NCBI RefSeq assembly: GCF_018417535.1
Contig: NZ_CP070977.1
Location: forward strand, 3,720,001-3,784,000
Length of the DNA stretch: 64,000 nt
Source of the DNA: Burkholderia pyrrocinia
GTDB lineage: Bacteria > Pseudomonadota > Gammaproteobacteria > Burkholderiales > Burkholderiaceae
Reading direction: 5' to 3'
Shown here: positions 17,053 through 25,874 of the stretch, piece by piece
Numbering within the stretch: position 1 is the first letter of the stretch
Layout: each line of letters begins with the position of its first letter
Notes under the pieces: model-generated
What the model was told of the DNA's origin: nothing
What the model saw: only the letters and a program-made list of their open reading frames with translations
Databases searched by the model: none
Made by a program: the position numbers and the translations under genes

Positions 17053-19735
17053 TCGATTTCCCTAGAAACTTGACGACGACGTCATGCGGCACGTGGCTCT
17101 GTGTGAGCCCCGTCTCACCCGCCGCGTTGGTGACGCCTTCCGAGAGCAGCTTGCCGTTCGAGAACATCTGGTACCGCGTGTTCGCGACCGGAATGTCGGT
17201 GCCGGCCCAGTGCGCGATGAACGCCTGATCGTAGTTGCCGGTCGAGTTCGGCAGCGTCGGCATGGTTTGCGACAGGTGCGTGGGGCCGCTGAACGCATGC
17301 TGCGCACCCTTGATGTCGATCTTGCCGGGCGCGTGCACTTCGATGTTGCCGCCCGCGATGCGGATGTAGGCGCCGCCGGACGTCAGCAGGATTTCCTTCG
17401 CCGCGGCGCCTTCGATCGACTCGGTGACCGCCATCAGCTTCAGCGCCTTCTGCGCGGTCAGCTCGATGTTGTCCGCGTGCGCCTGGACTTCGACCTTGCC
17501 CTTGCCCGCGAACAGTTTCATCCCCGCGTTCTGCGCGAACAGGCTGATGCGGTCGAGGACGCTCGCGATCAGCGACTTTCCGGCGGCGACGTGCGTGCTT
17601 TGCCCGCTGACGAGATTGATGTGCCGGTCCGCGGCAAGCTGCGTGGACTGCTGCGTGGACATCCCGATGCCGGCCGGGCTGCCGAACAGCATCACCGGCT
17701 CCTTGAACGCATTGGCGCTGCCGGTTCCGCCGCCGGCAGTTCGGCCGCCCGACGCACTGCCGCTCACGCTGTTCTGCGTCGCGTCGGTGAACTGCTTCAG
17801 CGCCGAGTGGCCGGGGTCGAGCGACTCGCCCTGATGCTGTGCGCTGACATCCGACATCGCCTCCATCAGGCCTTCCGCGCGAACGAGTTGCTGTTGCGTC
17901 TCCTCGACGTCGAGCGGTTGGCTTGCCGGCTGTTTCGGATGCGTCGTGACGTACAGGCCGCGATTCGCGCGCACGGCGCCAAATGCGTCGGACCGCAGGT
18001 CGAAGCCGCTGCCGAGATAGCTGCCGCGGTTGTTGCCCGTGTGGTCGATCAGGTAGCCGAGGTGCAGGTGTGCGTTGGTCTGGCTGCTGTACAGGTGCAC
18101 GCGGTTCTGCGATGTCGCGTCGTCGAGCACCAGCTGGTTGTAGCCGGCGCCCGCGTATTCCTTGGACCGGTATCCGGACAGGATCCCGTTGGTGTGCCAC
18201 TGCGGGCTCGTCGCGCCGTTGTACAGCTTGCCGACGATGATCGGGCGATCGCAGTCGCCGCCGAGGAAATCGACCAGCACCTCCTCGCCGCTGCGGTGCG
18301 GGTGAACGGCGCCGTAGCCATTGCCCGAATCCGACGTCACGGCACGCAGCCAGCACGATGCCTTCTCGTCGCCGTCGTTGAGGCGGTCCCAATGGAAGCG
18401 GACCTTGACCCGGTTGAGTTCGTCGGTATGGACTTCCTCGCCTTGCGGTGCGACGACGATCGCCGATTGCAGGTGCATCGGCGGTTTCGCATGTTCGAGC
18501 GGGCTGCGGAACGGCACGGTCGTGCGCTGCGCTTCGACGTTGATCCGGAAAAAGCCCTCGCTGCCGTCAGGATGGCGAACGCGCGACCGGTCGGCACCGC
18601 CGGCTTGCACGATGCTGCCGACCTCGGCCTGCAGGCTGTGCGGGAAGGCGGCCTCGCCGTCACCGACGGGCAGGTTGTTGACGATGATCCATGCCGTCTC
18701 GATCACGGCGAATTCGCGCTGGCCGGCATCGTCCTTGTCGTGTTCGGGGTGATCCGCGAACTCGAACGTGCGTCCCGCGTCCATGCGCCGCACACCGCCG
18801 ACGCCGTGAAAGCGCTTCGCGTGCGACTCCTGCTCCTCCATCCAGATCTTCGACAGATGATCGCCGCGGGACTGCTCGGGGTACGTGTAGGCGCCCGTGT
18901 ATTCGTAGACTTCGAGCTGCTGCGGCAGGTCACCCTGGTTCGCGATCGTCGGCGTATGGGTCGCTTTCGGATTCGACGCGGTGGGCGGCTGCTTGTAGTC
19001 GAACGTGCGCGTGGTGCGCTCGACGCTTCGCAGCGTACGCGTACCGGAAAACTGGACGAGCGTGTCGGCTTCGTCGCCCGTGCCTGCATGATGAAAGCGC
19101 ACGGTTCGCGGCGACAGCGCGGGCAATGCGTCGATGCGGTCGACGATGACGAGCTGATGCGACTTGCCGTCCTTGTCCTGTTCCCAGAAGCCGTACAGGC
19201 CTTCCGATTCCATCAGGCGATGCACGAAATTCCAGTCGTCTTCGTATTGCATGCAGAACGAGCGGGACGGCAGCGGCTGGTAGAGCCTGAAGGTGAAGCG
19301 ACCCTTGGCCTGCGGATGCTGGTTCAGCACGTCGGTGATGATGTCGTCCGCGGACCGGTCCTGCCAGATGCGCTGATCGCGGCGGAACTTCAGGAAGTGC
19401 AGGAACGACGCAAAGACGATCTGATAGTGTGTGACGCCGCTGTCCGATCCGAGCCGGCGGGCGGCATGTACGTAGCCGTGGTGAGGCGCGTACGACTGGT
19501 CGGCCTGCTGGATCCACAGCGTTACCGGCTGCGCGATCAGTTTCTTGAGTTCGAGGTTGTCGGATACCGAGACGGTATCGACAGTGAACTCGAAATGACG
19601 CCCGAGCCGCGAGCGTCCCTTGACGCGATGCGGCAGCAGGACGTCGGGGCCGAGCGGCGTATCCAGTTTGACAAGCCGTTCATGCTGAACCGGTCCGGCC
19701 AGCAACGCGCTTCTTAACTCTTGCGAATTCATCAC
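17045..19735 (-). CDS. vgrG: VgrG spike protein with DUF2345 and a C-terminal carrier-like domain
   Basis: A type VI secretion spike trimer subunit of 896 residues. The N-terminal gp27-like region spans about residues 20-390 (FLHFLKFRRDQRIWQ, FCMQYEDDWNFVHRLMESEGLYGFWEQ). The gp5-like OB region follows (VKVRFHWDR, GYGAVHPHRSGEEVLVDFLGGD), and then DUF2345 with the spike repeats from about residue 700. The last 60 residues (from YDQAFIAHWAG through TNAAGETGL) look like the transthyretin-like module that loads effectors on some VgrGs. No hcp, PAAR, DUF4123 adaptor or T6SS structural gene is in the window, so this is an orphan vgrG that depends on an apparatus encoded elsewhere. It overlaps the effector gene by eight bases. 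Confidence 0.95.
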   Translation of the reverse strand: MMNSQELRSALLAGPVQHERLVKLDTPLGPDVLLPHRVKGRSRLGRHFEFTVDTVSVSDNLELKKLIAQPVTLWIQQADQSYAPHHGYVHAARRLGSDSGVTHYQIVFASFLHFLKFRRDQRIWQDRSADDIITDVLNQHPQAKGRFTFRLYQPLPSRSFCMQYEDDWNFVHRLMESEGLYGFWEQDKDGKSHQLVIVDRIDALPALSPRTVRFHHAGTGDEADTLVQFSGTRTLRSVERTTRTFDYKQPPTASNPKATHTPTIANQGDLPQQLEVYEYTGAYTYPEQSRGDHLSKIWMEEQESHAKRFHGVGGVRRMDAGRTFEFADHPEHDKDDAGQREFAVIETAWIIVNNLPVGDGEAAFPHSLQAEVGSIVQAGGADRSRVRHPDGSEGFFRINVEAQRTTVPFRSPLEHAKPPMHLQSAIVVAPQGEEVHTDELNRVKVRFHWDRLNDGDEKASCWLRAVTSDSGNGYGAVHPHRSGEEVLVDFLGGDCDRPIIVGKLYNGATSPQWHTNGILSGYRSKEYAGAGYNQLVLDDATSQNRVHLYSSQTNAHLHLGYLIDHTGNNRGSYLGSGFDLRSDAFGAVRANRGLYVTTHPKQPASQPLDVEETQQQLVRAEGLMEAMSDVSAQHQGESLDPGHSALKQFTDATQNSVSGSASGGRTAGGGTGSANAFKEPVMLFGSPAGIGMSTQQSTQLAADRHINLVSGQSTHVAAGKSLIASVLDRISLFAQNAGMKLFAGKGKVEVQAHADNIELTAQKALKLMAVTESIEGAAAKEILLTSGGAYIRIAGGNIEVHAPGKIDIKGAQHAFSGPTHLSQTMPTLPNSTGNYDQAFIAHWAGTDIPVANTRYQMFSNGKLLSEGVTNAAGETGLTQSHVPHDVVVKFLGKSNG

Positions 19736-19846
19736 CAGTGCTCGCTCTTTTTGTGCTGGTTCGCACGCTCTCTCGTGCAGAATTCAATAATTGTATGAGA
19801 TAACCGGTTTTATCTCGAATTTGCCGGCTGGCGGCGTCCCGGCCGG

Positions 19847-20335
19847 TCAACCCGCGACGTCTTCCGCCTTCCAGTCCCCCGACTTCCCGCCGCGCTTTTC
19901 CCGCACGCTCACCTCGGTGATCACCATCCCGCGATCGACCGCCTTGCACATGTCGTAGACGGTCAGCAGCCCGACCTGCACGGCGGTCAGCGCTTCCATC
20001 TCGACGCCGGTCCGGCCGAACGTCTCGACCTGCACGACGCAGTGCACGCCCGGCAGCGCATCGTCGAGTTCGAAGTCGACGGCCACGCGCGTCAGCGCGA
20101 GCGGGTGGCACAGCGGAATGAGGTCGGCCGTGCGCTTGGCGCCCTGGATGGCCGCGATGCGCGCGACGCCGAGCACGTCGCCTTTCTTTGCCTTGCCGTC
20201 GCGGATCAGCGCGAACGTGGCCGGCAGCATCCGGATCGTGCCGCGCGCGATCGCGATGCGTTGGGTTTCCTGCTTGCCGCCGACGTCGACCATGTGCGCA
20301 TGGCCGGCGGCATCGAAATGGGTGAGTCCTGACAT
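19847..20335 (-). CDS. moaC: Cyclic pyranopterin monophosphate synthase MoaC
   Basis: Second step of molybdenum cofactor synthesis, converting 3',8-cyclo-7,8-dihydro-GTP to cPMP. The product is 162 residues, the normal length. It shows [18 protein letters not shown], the [18 protein letters not shown] segment, the family signature [14 protein letters not shown] and the C-terminal catalytic region [23 protein letters not shown]. It stands alone: vgrG lies 111 bases downstream in the same direction, and the M48 protease gene diverges on the other side. This marks the right border of the accessory T6SS cassette. Confidence 0.97.
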   Translation of the reverse strand: MSGLTHFDAAGHAHMVDVGGKQETQRIAIARGTIRMLPATFALIRDGKAKKGDVLGVARIAAIQGAKRTADLIPLCHPLALTRVAVDFELDDALPGVHCVVQVETFGRTGVEMEALTAVQVGLLTVYDMCKAVDRGMVITEVSVREKRGGKSGDWKAEDVAG

Positions 20336-20513
20336 GTCATGCTCCGTCTCAACGGGCGCTTATCATAGCAGCGGCGTTCGCGTCGCCGGGGGCGCAGATG
20401 ACGCATGCGCGGTACGAGACAGTCGCGCATGCGCCGGTACAATGACCCGAATATTCAGACCAAACGCCGCGATGCGCGCCCGGCGCGCGGGACGGCGTCG
20501 TTTTCATCCTGCC

Positions 20514-22208
20514 ATGCGTGTCAAACAGTTGCTTGCCGTGTCGCTGTCGGTAGCGCTCGCATTGCCGCCGAGCGGCCATGCGCAGAGCGCGTCCGCGCCA
20601 CCGCTCGAGGCGGCGGCCGGCGATTCCCCGTCGATTTCCACCGTGCCGTCAGGCATCGCGACCGGCGTGTTCGGTACGTACGGCGGCGCGGAGAGCCGGT
20701 TTGCGGGCACGGGCGGTGCGTCGGCGCCGGCCGCGAGCCTGCGCGCGCCGCTGCGCGCACTCGAGCTGCCCGATCTCGGCGACGGCTCCGGCGGTTCGCT
20801 GACGCCGCGGGCCGAGCGCCGGCTCGGCGAGCGCGTGATGCGCGAAGTGCGGCGCGATCCCGACTATCTCGACGACTGGCTCGTGCGCGACTACCTGAAC
20901 GCGATGGCGGCTCGCCTCGCGGCCGCGGCGGCCGCGCGCTATATCGGCGGATACATGCCGGACTTCGACCTGTTCCCGGTGCGCGACCCGCAGATCAACG
21001 CATTCTCGATGCCGGGCGGCTTCATCGGGATCAACAGCGGGCTCGTCGTGACGACGCAGACGGAATCGGAACTCGCGTCAGTGGTCGGCCACGAGATGGG
21101 CCACGTGCTGCAGCGGCACATCGCACGGATGATCAGCGCAAGCGAGAAGACCGGCTACACGGCGCTCGCGACGATGCTGCTCGGCGTGCTGGCCGGCGTG
21201 CTCGCGAGAAGCGGCGATCTCGGCAGCGCGATCGCGGTGGGCGGGCAGGCGTACGCGGTCGACAACCAGTTGCGCTTCTCGCGTTCGGCCGAGCGCGAGG
21301 CCGATCGCGTCGGCTTCCAGTTGCTCGCCGGCGCGGGCTACGACCCGTACGGGATGCCGGGCTTCTTCGAGCGGCTCGACCGCGCGTCGATGGGCGATGC
21401 GGGCGTGCCGGCCTATGCGCGCACGCACCCGCTGACCGGCGAGCGGATCGCCGACATGGAGGATCGCGCGCGCCGCGCGCCGTACCGGCAGCCGCGCCAG
21501 TCGGCCGAATACGGATTCGTGCGCGCGCGGCTGCGCGTCCTGCAGAACCGCGCGCCAACCGATATCTCGGCCGAAGCGCGCCGGATGCAGCTCGAGATCG
21601 ATGATCGCACGGCGCCGAACGTCGCGGCGAACGAGTACGGCATCGCGCTCGCGAACATGCTGCTCGGCCAGTACGACGCAGCAGACAAGGCGCTCGCATC
21701 GGCGCGCGGCGCGCTCGATGCGCGCGAGCGGCGCGAGGGCGACCCGGCGACCAGTTCGCCGAGCCTCGACGTGCTGGCCGCCGACATCGCGCGCCGTGCG
21801 GGCCGGACCGACGATGCGGTGCGGCTCGCGGCGCTCGCGCAGCGGCGCTGGCCGGCGTCGCACGCGGCGATCGTCGCGCACCTGCAGGCGCTGATCGCCG
21901 CGCGCCGCTTCGCCGAAGCGCAGGCGCTCGCACGCGCGCAGGCGAAGGCCGATCCCGAGCAGCCGGACTGGTGGGACTACCTCGCGAAGGCGAGCGACGG
22001 CAAGGGCGACGTGCTCGCGCGGCGCCGCGCGCTCGCGGAGAAACTCGCGCTCGACGGCGCGTGGCCGTCGGCGATCCGCCAGTTGAAGGAAGCGCGCGAC
22101 GCGAAGGACGTGTCGTTCTACGAGCAGTCGATCATCGGCGCGCGATTGCTGGAATTCGAGGCGCGCTACAAGGAAGAGCGCGAAGACGACAAGAACGGCC
22201 GCGGGTAG
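20514..22208 (+). CDS. Periplasmic M48 metalloprotease with TPR-like tail (BepA-like)
   Basis: A predicted periplasmic zinc protease of 564 residues that may assist outer-membrane protein quality control, as BepA does in E. coli. A signal peptide (MRVKQLLAVSLSVALALPPSGHAQ) is followed by a low-complexity linker. The catalytic motif HEMGH is at residues 193-197, in SVVGHEMGHVLQRH, and the third-ligand region READRVGFQLL is near residue 260. The C-terminal half is Ala-rich and helical and looks like TPR repeats. I chose the ATG at 20514, since the longer open frame upstream crosses the moaC promoter region on the other strand. It is probably monocistronic. Confidence 0.9.
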   Translation: MRVKQLLAVSLSVALALPPSGHAQSASAPPLEAAAGDSPSISTVPSGIATGVFGTYGGAESRFAGTGGASAPAASLRAPLRALELPDLGDGSGGSLTPRAERRLGERVMREVRRDPDYLDDWLVRDYLNAMAARLAAAAAARYIGGYMPDFDLFPVRDPQINAFSMPGGFIGINSGLVVTTQTESELASVVGHEMGHVLQRHIARMISASEKTGYTALATMLLGVLAGVLARSGDLGSAIAVGGQAYAVDNQLRFSRSAEREADRVGFQLLAGAGYDPYGMPGFFERLDRASMGDAGVPAYARTHPLTGERIADMEDRARRAPYRQPRQSAEYGFVRARLRVLQNRAPTDISAEARRMQLEIDDRTAPNVAANEYGIALANMLLGQYDAADKALASARGALDARERREGDPATSSPSLDVLAADIARRAGRTDDAVRLAALAQRRWPASHAAIVAHLQALIAARRFAEAQALARAQAKADPEQPDWWDYLAKASDGKGDVLARRRALAEKLALDGAWPSAIRQLKEARDAKDVSFYEQSIIGARLLEFEARYKEEREDDKNGRG

Positions 22209-22247
22209 CGGCCGGTGCGCCGCGAACGCGAGCGGTGCGGTTGCGGG

Positions 22248-22835
22248 TCAGTTGCCGCTGTCGGCCGCGTCGCGTGCCTGTCGTGCCGGACTTGCGACGT
22301 AGCCGAACCGTGCAGGCACGTCCGCGCACACGATGTGGCCGAGCGGCAGCGTGCGGCCGTCACGCCAGCGCAGCACGGGCGGCGTGGCGTCGAAATCCGC
22401 GTGATCGGCGAACAGCCCGAGGTCGTGGTCGTGCAGCGCCGCGACGCGCGGCGGTGTGCCCCCATCGTGAAACAGCACGCCGCCCCCATCGTCGAGCCAC
22501 GCTTCGCCCGGTTCAAACGGTGCGCCCGTCTGGTCGGTGAGCGTGAGCTTTCCGTCGCGCTCGGCGAGCCGGACGATCCACGGCGTATAGGCGAGCTCGA
22601 CGTACACGCGCTGCGGCCCGTTCTGGAAGAACCACTGGCCGTGCGCGTCGCATTCGTAGTTGCGGCCGATGAACGCGTTCAGCGCCGCATGCCGGATCGG
22701 CGAGCCGAGCTCGCCGGCCGCCTGCGCCGCGTCGTCGCGCAGCCGCCATTCGCCGCGCCGGTCGAGCAGCAGCCAGCCGGTGCAGTGCGGCACGTCCGGC
22801 CATTTGGCGAGCGCCTGCCTGACGATGTCATCCAT
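22248..22835 (-). CDS. Conserved hypothetical protein coupled to the YheT-like hydrolase
   Basis: A soluble protein of 195 residues that I recognise only as a conserved proteobacterial hypothetical. It is rich in Trp and Asp, with segments GWLLLDRRGEWRLRDD, HAALNAFIGRNYECDAHGQWFFQNGPQRVYVEL and DGGGVLFHDGG, and has no signal peptide. Its start overlaps the stop of the upstream hydrolase gene by eight bases, so the two are translationally coupled and may act together. I cannot suggest a reaction. Confidence 0.78.
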   Translation of the reverse strand: MDDIVRQALAKWPDVPHCTGWLLLDRRGEWRLRDDAAQAAGELGSPIRHAALNAFIGRNYECDAHGQWFFQNGPQRVYVELAYTPWIVRLAERDGKLTLTDQTGAPFEPGEAWLDDGGGVLFHDGGTPPRVAALHDHDLGLFADHADFDATPPVLRWRDGRTLPLGHIVCADVPARFGYVASPARQARDAADSGN

Positions 22836-23865
22836 GGTCGACGAATTTCGAGCAATAGCCGAACACCCGCGCCGACAGCCAGTCGAGGCGGCCGGGGAAC
22901 GGCCCGGTCATGAATCCCGCGTGCCCGCCGGCCGCGGGCTGGTCGAGCTCGACGGCCGGCGATACGTCGGCCGGGCCCGGTAGTGCCGATTCGGGCAGGA
23001 ACGGGTCGTTGCGGGCGTTGAGGATCAGCGTCGGCACGTCGATCGCGGGCAGCAGCGGCCGCGTCGTCGCCTTCGTCCAGTAGTCGTCGGCGTCCGCGAA
23101 ACCGTGCAGCGGCGCGGTCACGACCTCGTCGAAGTCGCGCATCGTCACGGCCTGCAGCATCGCGTCGCGGTCGAACAGCCCCGGATACTGGTCGAGCTTC
23201 GCGAGCGCCTTGCGCTTGAGCGTCTTCAGGAAGCTGCGCGTATAGATCATCGCGAACCCCTGCGACAGCGCGCGGCCGCCCGCATGCACGTCGATCGGCG
23301 TCGAGATCGCGGCGGCCGCCCGGAGGATCGACGTATCGCTGCGATGCTCGCCGAGCCAGCGCAGCAGCACGTTGCCGCCGAGCGATACGCCGGCGGCGAC
23401 CAGCGGGCCGCGATGCTGCGCGGCGAGCCGGCGCAGGATCCAGTCGACCTCGGCGCTGTCGGCGAGATGGTAGAAGCGCGGCTGGCGGTTGATCTCGCCG
23501 CTGCAACTGCGAAAGTGCGGCACGACGGCGTGCCAGCCTTGGGCGCGTGCGGCGGCCATCATCGCGAGCGCGTAGTGCGAACCGGAGCTGCCTTCGAGGC
23601 CGTGGAACAGCACGAACAGCGGCGCATCGGGCGGTGGCGCCGCACTATCGAGATAGGCGACCCAGTCGAGATCGATGAAGTCGTGATCGGGGGTTTCCCA
23701 GCGCTCGCGCCGGTACGCGACGGCCGGTCGTCGCGCGAACAGCGCGGGCACGATGGTTTGCGCATGGCTGTTCGGCAGCCAGCGTGGCGCGTGATAGCGC
23801 AGTGTGTCGTCGTCTGGGGCCGAGGCCCCGGTCAGCGGCGAGGTGGGCGGAGAAGCCGTACTCAT
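22828..23865 (-). CDS. YheT-like alpha/beta hydrolase
   Basis: A serine hydrolase of the AB_hydrolase_4/YheT group, 345 residues. The family landmarks are the N-terminal WLPNSHAQTI motif, LFVLFHGLEGSSGSHYA (oxyanion region), the nucleophile elbow GVSLGGN, the acid in LNARNDPFLP and the catalytic His in GGHAGFM. The biological substrate is unknown; family members hydrolyse short-chain esters in vitro. The ATG at 23865 (MSTASPP) is preferred over a start 19 codons upstream. It is the first gene of a pair with the hypothetical gene at 22248, and a NTF2-like gene lies 34 bases upstream in the same direction. Confidence 0.9.
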   Translation of the reverse strand: MSTASPPTSPLTGASAPDDDTLRYHAPRWLPNSHAQTIVPALFARRPAVAYRRERWETPDHDFIDLDWVAYLDSAAPPPDAPLFVLFHGLEGSSGSHYALAMMAAARAQGWHAVVPHFRSCSGEINRQPRFYHLADSAEVDWILRRLAAQHRGPLVAAGVSLGGNVLLRWLGEHRSDTSILRAAAAISTPIDVHAGGRALSQGFAMIYTRSFLKTLKRKALAKLDQYPGLFDRDAMLQAVTMRDFDEVVTAPLHGFADADDYWTKATTRPLLPAIDVPTLILNARNDPFLPESALPGPADVSPAVELDQPAAGGHAGFMTGPFPGRLDWLSARVFGYCSKFVDHG

Positions 23866-23899
23866 GATCGCTCCGCGTATGCGTTGCTTCGTCTTTTCG

Positions 23900-24346
23900 T
23901 CAGTGCAGCGGGCCCTGCCCATGACGGATCTTCGCGGCGAACTGCCCGGCCGCTTGTTCGGGAATCGGGCTCGCGTGGATGTGCGCGATGCGCCACTCGC
24001 CGCGTTCGTGAATCATCACGTACGTCGCGAAAACCATGTCGGGTTCGGCCGTCAGGTCGGCCTGCTGATGCGCTTCGGCGATCGTGTAGACGACTGTGCC
24101 GAGGCTGTCGTAGACGCGAATGTCGAGCGGTTCGATCGTCACCGGGCGTGTCGCGAGCCGGTTCGCGAGCCCGCTGCGGATCTGGTCGAGGCCATGCAGA
24201 TGCTCGCCGTCCGCCCACACGCAGCTGGCGAAATCCTCGTCGATCCACAACGCCAGCAGCGCGTCGAGATTGGCATCGGCGACGGCCTGGTAGTAGGCGT
24301 TCAGCGTATCGGCAGCGGCTTCGAAGAGGCGGGCAAAACGTGGCAT
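23900..24346 (-). CDS. NTF2-like (SnoaL/YybH-type) protein
   Basis: A cone-shaped NTF2-like fold protein of 148 residues. Typical features are the N-terminal helix (LFEAAADTLNAYYQAVADANLDALLALW) followed by DEDFASCVWADGEHLHGLDQIR, and the beta-sheet segment MVFATYVMIHERGEWRIAHIHASP. Relatives include ketosteroid-isomerase-like and YybH proteins, some enzymatic and some purely binding. The active-site residues needed for a specific call are not evident. The start at 24346 (MPRFARLFE) is chosen over an Arg-rich extension. It probably shares a transcript with the downstream YheT-like gene. Confidence 0.82.
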   Translation of the reverse strand: MPRFARLFEAAADTLNAYYQAVADANLDALLALWIDEDFASCVWADGEHLHGLDQIRSGLANRLATRPVTIEPLDIRVYDSLGTVVYTIAEAHQQADLTAEPDMVFATYVMIHERGEWRIAHIHASPIPEQAAGQFAAKIRHGQGPLH

Positions 24347-24461
24347 CGGGGTTGTCTCTCGCGCGCGTCGCGCGCCGTATTCAGCACGGCGACCCGGATG
24401 GGGCCGCCGCACACCGGTGAATCGGATTGCCCGGCGCGCCGTGCGACGCTGCCGGCCAGGG

Positions 24462-25499
24462 TCAGCGTTGCCCGACGAGCATGCCGCGCAAATCGCCGAA
24501 TACCTGCTCGGGACCGAGTTCGCGCAGGCACTTCAGGTGGCCGAGCGGGCACTCGCGTTCGAAGCAGGGACTGCATTCGAGATGCAGCCATTGTACCTTC
24601 GCCAGGTCCGACAGCGGAGGGGTGTGGCGCGGATCGGTCGATCCGTACAGCGCGACGAGCGGCCGGCGCAGCGCGGCGGCGACGTGCATCAGCCCCGAAT
24701 CGTTGGTGACGACCGCGTTCGCGCGCGCGATCAGCGCGCACGCCTCGGACAGCGACGTTTGCCCGCACAGGTTGCGCACGTTCGGCGCGTGGTCGGCGAT
24801 CGCCTGCGCGGCCGCGGCGTCCTTCTGCGAGCCGAGCGCGACGATCTGCGTGTACGGGAACGACTGGTGCACGATCGTCGCGAGCGACGCGAAGTGCTCG
24901 GGCGGCCAGCGCTTGGCCGGGCCGTATTCGGCGCCCGGGCAGAACACGACGAGCGGCTTGCGCGTATCGAGATTGAAGCGCGCGGACACGCGCGCCGTCT
25001 CGTTCAGGTCGGCGTCGAGGCGCGGCGCGGGCAGCGTCTTCATCGACTCGGGCAGCTTCGCGCCCGGCGCGTATGCGAGCGCCGCGTAGTGGGTCGTCAT
25101 CGGCGGCCGCTCGCCCGACTTGTCGGGGTTCGCGTGCCGCACGTTCAACAGCCCGTAGCGGTGCTCGCCCGTATAGCCGATCCGCAGCGGGATGTTCGCG
25201 AGCCACGGGATCACCGCGGACTTCAGCGAATTCGGCAGCACGTACGCCGCGTCGTAGCCGACGTCGCGCAGGTCGCTCGCGAGCTGCCAGCGGCGCAGCA
25301 ACTGCAGCTTGCCGTGCGCGAGATCGGTCGCGTAGACATCGTGGATCTCGGGCATCCGCTCGAGCACGGGCGCGACCCACGAGGGCGCGACGGCATCGAT
25401 CGCGATGCGGGGATGGAGTTTCGTCAGCAGCGCAAAAAGCGGCTGCGCCATCAATGCGTCACCGATCCAGTTCGGTGCGATAACCAGCGCTCGACGCAT
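24462..25499 (-). CDS. waaF: ADP-heptose:LPS heptosyltransferase II
   Basis: Adds the second heptose to the inner core of lipopolysaccharide on the cytoplasmic face of the inner membrane. It is a GT-9 family protein of 345 residues. The start MRRALVIAPNWIGDALMAQPLF carries the acceptor-site Asp. The donor-binding domain shows CPGAEYGPAKRWPPEHFASLA, NDSGLMHVAAALRRPLVALYGSTDP and the cysteine-bearing end (LECSPCFERECPLGHLKCL) typical of WaaF. A neighbouring zinc-ribbon gene and ilvE are upstream in the same direction. Confidence 0.95.
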   Translation of the reverse strand: MRRALVIAPNWIGDALMAQPLFALLTKLHPRIAIDAVAPSWVAPVLERMPEIHDVYATDLAHGKLQLLRRWQLASDLRDVGYDAAYVLPNSLKSAVIPWLANIPLRIGYTGEHRYGLLNVRHANPDKSGERPPMTTHYAALAYAPGAKLPESMKTLPAPRLDADLNETARVSARFNLDTRKPLVVFCPGAEYGPAKRWPPEHFASLATIVHQSFPYTQIVALGSQKDAAAAQAIADHAPNVRNLCGQTSLSEACALIARANAVVTNDSGLMHVAAALRRPLVALYGSTDPRHTPPLSDLAKVQWLHLECSPCFERECPLGHLKCLRELGPEQVFGDLRGMLVGQR

Positions 25500-25629
25500 C
25501 AGGTGGACTTCCGATGTCGTAATGAAGCACGGCGCGCGGGCGCCGCGTTCGGGTTGCCAGAATGGAGAAGGGCGGCGCGCCGGGCATCCGGCTGCGCCGC
25601 CTCGCGAGTGGCGGCGCAGCCGCCCGGGC

Positions 25630-25824
25630 TCAGTGGCCCTTGACGACCTCGCCGTCGCGCAGCTTGTAGCGCGTGCCGCAGTACGGGCAGCGCGCCTCGC
25701 CGTGCGAGACGTCGATGAAGACGCGCGGGTGAGCGCTCCAGCGCGCCATGGCCGGGTTCGGGCAGTAGGCGGGAAGATCCTTGGCCGTCAGCTCGACCAG
25801 CGGCATTTCCTTGATTTCACTCAT
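25630..25824 (-). CDS. Zinc-finger CHCC-type protein
   Basis: A small protein of 64 residues with the zf-CHCC pattern: a Cys in YCPNP, a His in AHPRVFIDVSHG and a closing CPYCG. It is related to the mitochondrial complex I accessory subunit NDUFS6 and is found widely near ilvE and waaF in Burkholderiales. I chose MSEIKEMPL at 25824; a start six codons earlier is possible. It lies 50 bases downstream of ilvE on the same strand, so an ilvE-zinc finger-waaF transcript is likely. The role in the cell is unknown. Confidence 0.88.
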   Translation of the reverse strand: MSEIKEMPLVELTAKDLPAYCPNPAMARWSAHPRVFIDVSHGEARCPYCGTRYKLRDGEVVKGH

Positions 25825-25874
25825 GAGACTTTCTCTTATCACTCTTTTGTGGGGCGGTCGGTGGCGCGGCGCGC

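Noticed and set aside
17084..19717. An 877-codon open frame antisense to vgrG
   Set aside because: The translation is Arg/Val/Asp/Leu-rich with no domain and mirrors vgrG codon bias; long antisense frames are expected at this GC content.
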